Of a stretch of DNA of 9,950 nt, positions 5,380 to 9,950 are shown in pieces. The notes below the pieces were generated by a model, which did no database searches, was not told the origin of the DNA, and saw nothing but the letters and a program-made list of their open reading frames with translations. Location of the stretch: assembly GCA_029938505.1 (NCBI GenBank), contig JAOZUV010000046.1, forward strand, positions 1 through 9,950, read 5' to 3'. The translations under genes and the position numbers were made by a program. The DNA is from Bacteroidales bacterium (GTDB lineage: Bacteria; Bacteroidota; Bacteroidia; Bacteroidales; GCA-2711565). The first letter of the stretch is position 1. Every line of letters starts with the position of its first letter.

Positions 5380-6927
5380 ATGCCTTTAAAACAAAAGACA
5401 ATTGATCTTAAAAAGCGGATGCAGGATGCCCTTAAGGGTGGCGGATCAAAAGCTATTGAGAAACAAAAAGCCATAGGAAAACTAACAGCTCGCGAACGTA
5501 TTCTTGCAATTTTAGATCCTAAGACTTTTCATGAATATGATCTTTTTGTGGAACATGCCGCAAAGGATTTCGACATGGATAAAAAATACCTCCCAGGGGA
5601 TGGAGTTGTTACTGGAACAGGTTCCATTATGGGTAAACCAGTTTGTATTTATGCACAGGATTTTACTGTCGCAGGAGGTTCTCTAGGTTGGATGCATGCC
5701 AAAAAAATTACTAAAATCATGGATCATGCCATGAAATTGAAAGTTCCAATCATTGGGATTAACGATTCAGGTGGAGCTCGTATTCAAGAAGGAGTAAATT
5801 CCTTAGCCGGTTATGGTGAAATTTTTTATCGCAATACAAAAGCTTCAGGAATTGTACCTCAAATTTCGGTTATTTTGGGCCCTTGTGCAGGTGGAGCCGT
5901 TTATTCGCCTGCCTTAACTGATTTTGTTTTTGTAGTTGATAATATTTCAAAAATGTTCATCACAGGTCCTGAAGTTATTAAAACTGTATTGGGCGAAGAA
6001 ATTTCAATGGAAGAATTAGGTGGTGCTAGAGTTCATGCTGAAACTACTGGTAATGCTCATTTTTATGCTGAAAGTGAACAAGAATGTTTTGACCAGATCA
6101 AGCAATTGATAAGTTTTATTCCTTGGAATAATAAGCGTAAAGCGATGTCGTTTCCTAAGAAAAATCCAAAAGCTAAAGTATATGACATTGAATCGATCAT
6201 TCCTACAGATCCAAGCACACCTTATGATGTACGTGACGTAATTAGAGCGATTAGTGATGACAGTGAGTTTTTAGAAGTTCAAGAATTATTTGCAGCAAAC
6301 ATAGTGATTGGATATGCTCGTTTACAAGGTGAAACCGTTGCATTTGTAGCTAATCAACCTTTAATTTTGGCTGGTGTATTAGATGTTGATTCATCCGATA
6401 AAGCAGCTCGTTTCATCCGTTATTGCGATGCTTTTAATATCCCAATTGTAACGCTTGTTGACTTGCCAGGATATTTGCCAGGTATTGATCAGGAACATGC
6501 CGGTGTTATTCGCCATGGAGCAAAGGTATTATATGCTTATTCTGAAGCAACGGTTCCCAAAATTACTTTGATTTTACGTAAAGCTTATGGTGGCGGATAT
6601 ATTGCGATGTGTTCACATCATTTAAGAGCTGATTTTGTAATGGCGTGGCCAACAGCCGAAATTGCAGTTATGGGTCCTGAGGGTGCTGCAAATATTATTT
6701 TCCGCAAGGAGATTGCCAATGCAGAAAATCCAGATGAGATGCGGAAACAAAAAGTTGATGAATACCGTACTAAATTTGCAAATCCTTATGTAGCTGCCGC
6801 TTATGGTTATATAGATGCTGTGATTGAACCATTTGAAACACGCAAAAAATTGATTCATGCTCTCGAAATTTCAGCCAATAAAACAGAAGAACCTTTGGAT
6901 AAAAAGCATGGAGTACCCCCATTTTAA
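5380..6927 (+). CDS. Acyl-CoA carboxyltransferase (methylmalonyl-CoA decarboxylase alpha / propionyl-CoA carboxylase beta type)
   Basis: A 515-residue biotin-dependent carboxyltransferase, which moves a carboxyl group between biotin and an acyl-CoA such as propionyl-/methylmalonyl-CoA. Two crotonase-fold halves are visible. The N half has GGSLGWMHAKK (99-109), DSGGARIQEGV (129-139) and the oxyanion-hole segment GPCAGGAVYSPA (167-178). The C half has DLPGYLPGIDQEH (361-373), KAYGGGYIAM (401-410) and PTAEIAVMGPEGAANIIF (424-441). Ile408 sits where Streptomyces PccB has its specificity Asp, and YIAM is what I recall for MmdA-type decarboxylases. The frame stays open upstream to a TTG at 5341, but ATG 5380 gives the usual MPLKQK-like start and length. 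The biotin carrier follows 12 bp later. Decarboxylase versus carboxylase cannot be settled because neither a biotin carboxylase nor a membrane beta subunit gene is in the window. Confidence 0.93.
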   Translation: MPLKQKTIDLKKRMQDALKGGGSKAIEKQKAIGKLTARERILAILDPKTFHEYDLFVEHAAKDFDMDKKYLPGDGVVTGTGSIMGKPVCIYAQDFTVAGGSLGWMHAKKITKIMDHAMKLKVPIIGINDSGGARIQEGVNSLAGYGEIFYRNTKASGIVPQISVILGPCAGGAVYSPALTDFVFVVDNISKMFITGPEVIKTVLGEEISMEELGGARVHAETTGNAHFYAESEQECFDQIKQLISFIPWNNKRKAMSFPKKNPKAKVYDIESIIPTDPSTPYDVRDVIRAISDDSEFLEVQELFAANIVIGYARLQGETVAFVANQPLILAGVLDVDSSDKAARFIRYCDAFNIPIVTLVDLPGYLPGIDQEHAGVIRHGAKVLYAYSEATVPKITLILRKAYGGGYIAMCSHHLRADFVMAWPTAEIAVMGPEGAANIIFRKEIANAENPDEMRKQKVDEYRTKFANPYVAAAYGYIDAVIEPFETRKKLIHALEISANKTEEPLDKKHGVPPF

Positions 6928-6928
6928 G

Positions 6929-6934
6929 AAGGAG
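6929..6934 (+). promoter_or_regulatory. Shine-Dalgarno site for the biotin carrier gene
   Basis: AAGGAG directly follows the carboxyltransferase stop codon and lies five bases before the ATG at 6940. It fixes that start and fits translation as the second gene of an operon. Confidence 0.7.
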
Positions 6935-6939
6935 CTGTT

Positions 6940-7284
6940 ATGAAAGAGAAGAAAGAAAAAAAAGCGAGGAAGCTTGCTGTTAAGTACGATTCGCTGACAG
7001 TTGAGGGCGTTAAATATAAAACGTTTTTAACCAAGAAATACAAAGACAGAAAACCGTATCAGGAAGTTAATTTCCGTGTGGTAAAAGCATTTATCTCAGG
7101 TGGAATTTGCGATATTTTTGTAAAAGTAGGATCATCTGTAAGAGCTGGAGACCCCTTACTGATTTTGGAAGCTATGAAAATGAAAAACATTATTCTAGCA
7201 CCTCAAGAGGGGGTTGTCAAAAGTATAGATGTAGAGACTGGTGCTAAGGTTATTAAAGGCGACTTATTAGTCGAGTTGGAATAG
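6940..7284 (+). CDS. Biotin carboxyl carrier protein / biotin-lipoyl domain subunit
   Basis: A 114-residue carrier subunit. A lysine-rich N-terminus (MKEKKEKKARK) and a linker of about 35 residues precede a biotinyl domain at about 45-114. The biotinylation motif EAMKM lies at 77-81 with Lys80 as the modified residue. The flanking hairpins carry SGGICDIFVKVGSSVRAGDPL and GAKVIKGDLLVEL, typical of the barrel-sandwich hybrid fold. It should carry carboxybiotin to or from the carboxyltransferase encoded 12 bp upstream. Similar short carriers serve as the gamma subunit of methylmalonyl-CoA decarboxylase and as BCCP of acyl-CoA carboxylases. The last 18 bp overlap the 3' end of the convergent engB gene. 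Confidence 0.92.
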   Translation: MKEKKEKKARKLAVKYDSLTVEGVKYKTFLTKKYKDRKPYQEVNFRVVKAFISGGICDIFVKVGSSVRAGDPLLILEAMKMKNIILAPQEGVVKSIDVETGAKVIKGDLLVELE

Positions 7285-7872
7285 TTGATTTGTATTTTCA
7301 ATTAATTCGAGTACTGCTTCTTTACCCGTTTTAGAAATGGAGGAACTGACGATTATTTGCGGGAGTTCACTCCATTTTTGTTTTAGAGTGGCTTTATAAG
7401 TATCCAAATTTTTTAGCAGCTTTTCTTTGCTGATTTTATCCGATTTTGTAAAAATTAACACAAAGGGTAATTGATTTACACCAAACCATTCGATAAATTC
7501 CAAATCATTTTTTTGAGGTTCGTGACGCGAGTCAATGAGTATAAAAGTGCAAAGCAAATTTTCTCGCTTCATTAAATATTTATGGATCATCTGACCCCAT
7601 TTCTCGCGATCTGTTTTTGATGATTTTGCATAACCATAGCCAGGCAAATCAACTAAATACCATTCATCATTTATTAAAAAATGATTAATGAGTTGTGTTT
7701 TTCCAGGAGTGGAAGAGGTTTTAGCCAACTTTTTATTACCTGAAAGCATATTGATTAATGAAGATTTACCAACATTTGATCGGCCAATAAATGAATATTC
7801 TGGAAGATTTGGCTCAGGACATCCTGCAACTTCAGGACTGCTTATAATAAATTTTGCTGATTTTATATCCAT
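7267..7872 (-). CDS. engB: Ribosome biogenesis GTPase EngB (YihA/YsxC)
   Basis: A 201-residue TRAFAC GTPase that acts in late 50S ribosomal subunit assembly in the cytoplasm. The G motifs are in order: G1 GRSNVGKS (30-37), G2 around STPGKT (54-59), G3 DLPG (75-78) in the family-specific DLPGYGYA, G4 TKSD (142-145), and G5 in SSSIS (176-180). IDSRHEPQKNDLE (113-125) is also characteristic of EngB. Length is normal. It starts 5 bp after the stop of the GlsB-like gene, so it is most likely the last gene of that operon. Its stop lies inside the convergent biotin carrier gene, leaving no room for a terminator between them. Confidence 0.95.
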   Translation of the reverse strand: MDIKSAKFIISSPEVAGCPEPNLPEYSFIGRSNVGKSSLINMLSGNKKLAKTSSTPGKTQLINHFLINDEWYLVDLPGYGYAKSSKTDREKWGQMIHKYLMKRENLLCTFILIDSRHEPQKNDLEFIEWFGVNQLPFVLIFTKSDKISKEKLLKNLDTYKATLKQKWSELPQIIVSSSISKTGKEAVLELIENTNQLFQLD

Positions 7873-7877
7873 GATTT

Positions 7878-8804
7878 TTATTTCTTATAGGAAGAAATAT
7901 GACGAATTTGTTTGTTCTCGTGGATGTCTAGATTTGTGACAATAATTCCCGTTTCTTCAACATCTCCAAAATGCTCATTAACAGCTGTTCCAAACACCTT
8001 CATAGTCGATGTTAAGTTCATATACGTATTGAATAATGGAGGAATATTTTCTCCTTGGGATCTTATTTTTTGTGTAAGTATTTTATAATCCTCATCATAG
8101 CTACTCCCAGTTAATATTGAGTCTAGCATATCCGTATCTAATGTGAGTAGCAATGGATTACGCGGTTTAAGTAAGTTGTCAGGATCTGGAAAATATTTGT
8201 GCATAAAACGCATCAATAATTCTTTTGATAAAGTATCAAAATGTGGATACATTGTAATTTTTCCAAACAAATATTTAACATCCGGATTGTCAAAAATAAT
8301 GGCTCCCAAACCATCCCAAATATTATCTAAAGCATACATTCCTTTTCTAATATTTTTACTTGGTTGGTATTCAGGTTGAACAAATGAACGACCCAGCTCA
8401 ATGGTTATCGGTAAGTATTCTTTAATAAACTTTTCAGTAAAACTAAACAAACGTGAGGTTGGAGAGTGTACTTCGTCTTTCGAAATAATTTTTAAGTCTT
8501 CGCAACGTATAAATCGGTAACCCCCAATGATCTCTTTTTCTATAGGATTCCACACAATCATTTGTTTGAAAGGTTTTTCAGCAGTATCATAACTGTCAAT
8601 ATCAACAGATTTACCAGTTCCTCCTTTAGCATCTCTAAAAGAAAGCTCTCTTAAACGGCCAACTTCTTGCATCAAATTTGGAGAATCATGATGAGAAAAA
8701 ATATAGATTTTATTGTTTCCATAATTGGTGTCACGAACAAAAATCTCATCTGTTAGTTCTTGTTCTAGTAAGTTTCTGTCAACCGGTTCTATAATCGTTT
8801 CCAT
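7878..8804 (-). CDS. glsB: GlsB-like N-acyltransferase (hemolysin-family GNAT)
   Basis: A 308-residue member of the OlsB-like/'hemolysin' acyltransferase family with a GNAT fold. Visible landmarks are VGRLRELSFRDAKGGTGKSVDIDSYD (48-73, in two adjacent blocks), IVWNPIEKEIIGGYRF (83-98), and ELGRSFVQPEYQ (136-147), the diagnostic acyl-carrier/CoA-binding segment. IWDGLGAIIFDNPDVKYLFG (162-181) follows. In Bacteroides thetaiotaomicron the neighbouring pair glsB (BT3459) and glsA (BT3458) makes glycine lipids: GlsB N-acylates glycine with a 3-hydroxy fatty acid and GlsA adds the second acyl chain. The acyltransferase gene 22 bp upstream fits GlsA, so GlsB is the best call. An ornithine-lipid OlsB role cannot be excluded from sequence alone. 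Probably membrane-associated; no Shine-Dalgarno motif is evident. Confidence 0.82.
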   Translation of the reverse strand: METIIEPVDRNLLEQELTDEIFVRDTNYGNNKIYIFSHHDSPNLMQEVGRLRELSFRDAKGGTGKSVDIDSYDTAEKPFKQMIVWNPIEKEIIGGYRFIRCEDLKIISKDEVHSPTSRLFSFTEKFIKEYLPITIELGRSFVQPEYQPSKNIRKGMYALDNIWDGLGAIIFDNPDVKYLFGKITMYPHFDTLSKELLMRFMHKYFPDPDNLLKPRNPLLLTLDTDMLDSILTGSSYDEDYKILTQKIRSQGENIPPLFNTYMNLTSTMKVFGTAVNEHFGDVEETGIIVTNLDIHENKQIRHISSYKK

Positions 8805-8826
8805 AAAATCTAATTATTACGTAAAA

Positions 8827-9678
8827 TTAGTAATTAAAAATCGCATCCGGATTTTTTTCTAATAAATAAACGTGTTCTTTTACTTTTTCGGCCCATTTTG
8901 CATAAGTCATTCGCTTGTCAAAAGTCTGGTAAGCTATAGGTTTGCCGAATGTAATATGGATGGTTTTTCCTTGCTGTTTATACATTTCATTAACGAGATA
9001 AAGCATCTCGAAATTATTTTTTATGCCTAGCTTTTCACGCAAATTGGCAATATTGTAAAAAAAGTTTGAATTTCTACCATCCATATGGGTGGGAATAATA
9101 TCTCTTTTGTGTTGTTTAGCTTTTGAAATAAAAGTTTTTTTCCATTCGAGATCTGAAATAACACCCTTACGTTTACGAGAGACTAATCCCGCTGGGAAGA
9201 AGAGCATTAAAGCATCAGAGGCGAAATTTTCATTGAATACTTTTACATTATCAGCATTGCTTCCGTGTTTATTAATCGGAATAAACATTTCTTCTGCACT
9301 CGGAAGGTTCATTAGGATGTCATTAGCTGGTATTTTAATATCAGGACGTACTTCAGATGTAGTTTTCATTAATGCTAATCCATCTAAGCCACCAAATGGA
9401 TGATTGGATGCAACAACAGATCTTCCTTTCACTGGAATATTTTCCTGTCCTCTTGCTTTGATGGTTGTGCCAAATTCTTCCAATATATTTTGCACATGTT
9501 CTAATCCAGAATTTCCCTTATTGCGGAGGATAAATGCATTTAATTCTTCTTCGTGAATAATACGCCTAAGGTATTGAATAACAAATCCGGGGAGGATGTT
9601 TAAAAGCGTTGAACTCTTTTTCTGGATTACCTCACGGATGTCGATAAACTTCTCGTATTTTATATCTGAATTTTCCAT
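8827..9678 (-). CDS. glsA: GlsA-like O-acyltransferase (PlsC/LPLAT superfamily)
   Basis: A 283-residue acyltransferase, numbered from the chosen start. The catalytic motif is SNHPFGGLDG, with His93 and Asp99 in the His-x5-Asp spacing seen in OlsA-like enzymes. Further landmarks are the block MFIPINKHGSNA, FFPAGLVSRKRKG (from 160, the equivalent of the substrate-binding EGTRS loop), and DIIPTHMDGRNSNFFY. With the downstream GlsB-like gene it should convert N-acylglycine to the diacylated glycine lipid of the membrane. The frame extends 24 codons upstream to 9750, but I chose ATG 9678 (MENSDIKYEK). A -7 box lies at 9714-9721, inside the extension, and the extra residues look like translated promoter sequence. 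Paralogy with other 1-acylglycerol-3-phosphate acyltransferases is the alternative call. Confidence 0.82.
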   Translation of the reverse strand: MENSDIKYEKFIDIREVIQKKSSTLLNILPGFVIQYLRRIIHEEELNAFILRNKGNSGLEHVQNILEEFGTTIKARGQENIPVKGRSVVASNHPFGGLDGLALMKTTSEVRPDIKIPANDILMNLPSAEEMFIPINKHGSNADNVKVFNENFASDALMLFFPAGLVSRKRKGVISDLEWKKTFISKAKQHKRDIIPTHMDGRNSNFFYNIANLREKLGIKNNFEMLYLVNEMYKQQGKTIHITFGKPIAYQTFDKRMTYAKWAEKVKEHVYLLEKNPDAIFNY

Positions 9679-9713
9679 TAATCTTTTCGAGTTATTAGCG
9701 CAAACTAAGATAA

Positions 9714-9721
9714 CAAAGTTA
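9714..9721 (-). promoter_or_regulatory. -7 box of the glsA-glsB-engB operon promoter
   Basis: On the - strand this reads TAACTTTG, identical to the -7 box of the carboxyltransferase promoter. Transcription would start near 9707, giving a leader of about 29 bases before ATG 9678. The nearest upstream TTG (complement of 9748-9750) is 26 bp away, too far for a normal -33, so only the -7 element is well supported. Confidence 0.55.
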
Positions 9722-9904
9722 GTGCTTAAAACGTAAAAATTTTCTTTCAAATTAATATTTTTTTGAATCTGTATGTCTATTTATAAGGCTTTATTTAATA
9801 AAGCAGAGCCAATGTTTATAAGTCTCTAAAAAACAATTCTGTAAATCTTATCGCTAAAATAATTTTAAAAAAAGATTAACAAAATGAAACTTTTTATTAA
9901 CAAT

Positions 9905-9934
9905 GTGGTAAAAGGTGGTAAAAAGTGGTAATAT
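9905..9934 (+). promoter_or_regulatory. Triple 10-bp direct repeat, probable MraZ operator
   Basis: Three consecutive units GTGGTAAAAG (9905-9914), GTGGTAAAAA (9915-9924) and GTGGTAATAT (9925-9934) recur at exactly 10 bp, one helical turn. MraZ binds three or four TGG-containing direct repeats at this period in front of its own gene (TGGGN repeats in Escherichia coli, AAAGTGG repeats in mycoplasmas). Here the last repeat runs into a -7 box, as expected for autorepression. The target gene would start beyond the right edge. The same family of repeats is the most economical explanation, but the mraZ gene itself is not visible. Confidence 0.65.
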
Positions 9935-9939
9935 ATTTG
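9932..9939 (+). promoter_or_regulatory. -7 box of a rightward promoter (probable mraZ / dcw cluster)
   Basis: TATATTTG matches TAnnTTTG, with transcription expected near 9946 and running out of the window. No TTG lies at the -33 distance; that position is occupied by the GTGG repeats, so a bound repressor would cover the promoter. Confidence 0.55.
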
Positions 9940-9950
9940 CTATATTTACA

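Noticed and set aside
6622..6858. A - strand open frame opposite the carboxyltransferase
   Set aside because: It lies entirely within the conserved C-terminal half of the carboxyltransferase and has no family features.
9788..9804. Hairpin GCTTTA/TAAAGC in the glsA-upstream region
   Set aside because: Only 6 bp with an AT-rich stem and no T-run after it; it lies between two divergent promoters where a terminator is not expected. Chance palindrome.
9781..9822. TTATAAG occurring twice (9781-9787 and 9816-9822)
   Set aside because: A 7-base AT-rich word repeated once in AT-rich intergenic DNA is not significant.

Overview
The window is AT-rich and looks like a chromosomal segment from the phylum Bacteroidota, probably an environmental Bacteroidales/Marinilabiliales-like lineage; rank below phylum is a guess. 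The evidence is a DUF6132-type membrane protein, a paired GlsA/GlsB-like glycine-lipid acyltransferase locus, and several promoters with the Bacteroidota -7 box TAnnTTTG. Most genes have no clear Shine-Dalgarno site, but two second-in-operon genes have strong ones.

Left part (1-2269, + strand): the 3' end of an unidentified proline-rich protein overlaps a PqqD-like/HPr-kinase-like fusion protein. That gene in turn overlaps a minimal nucleotidyltransferase of the NTP_transf_5 type. This trio of tightly overlapping genes resembles accessory modules of peptide-modification (RiPP) or surface-glycan clusters, and the rest of the cluster lies outside the left edge.

Middle (2348-5194): a small DUF6132 two-helix protein has its own promoter and converges on a glycolytic gap locus across a 12-bp hairpin terminator. 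The gap locus, on the - strand, holds a canonical type I GAPDH and, directly upstream and overlapping by 4 bp, a full-length GAPDH paralogue. In the paralogue the catalytic Cys, the second Cys, the phosphate-binding Arg, the glycine-rich Rossmann turn and the C-terminal NEWGYS motif are all replaced. It looks like a conserved pseudoenzyme translationally coupled to the active enzyme, and is the most unusual item here. A YjbR/MmcQ-family gene lies upstream on the same strand.

Right part (5220-7284, + strand): a well-formed promoter drives a biotin-dependent carboxyltransferase (methylmalonyl-CoA decarboxylase alpha / propionyl-CoA carboxylase beta type) and a small biotin carrier protein. No biotin carboxylase or membrane decarboxylase subunit is present in the window.

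Far right (7267-9721, - strand): a probable three-gene operon encodes a GlsA-like O-acyltransferase, a GlsB-like N-acyltransferase and the ribosome-assembly GTPase EngB. The engB 3' end overlaps the biotin carrier gene by 18 bp. Divergent from it, at the right edge, three 10-bp tandem repeats (GTGGTAAAAN) abut a -7 box. They look like MraZ operators, which predicts mraZ and the division/cell-wall cluster immediately beyond the window.
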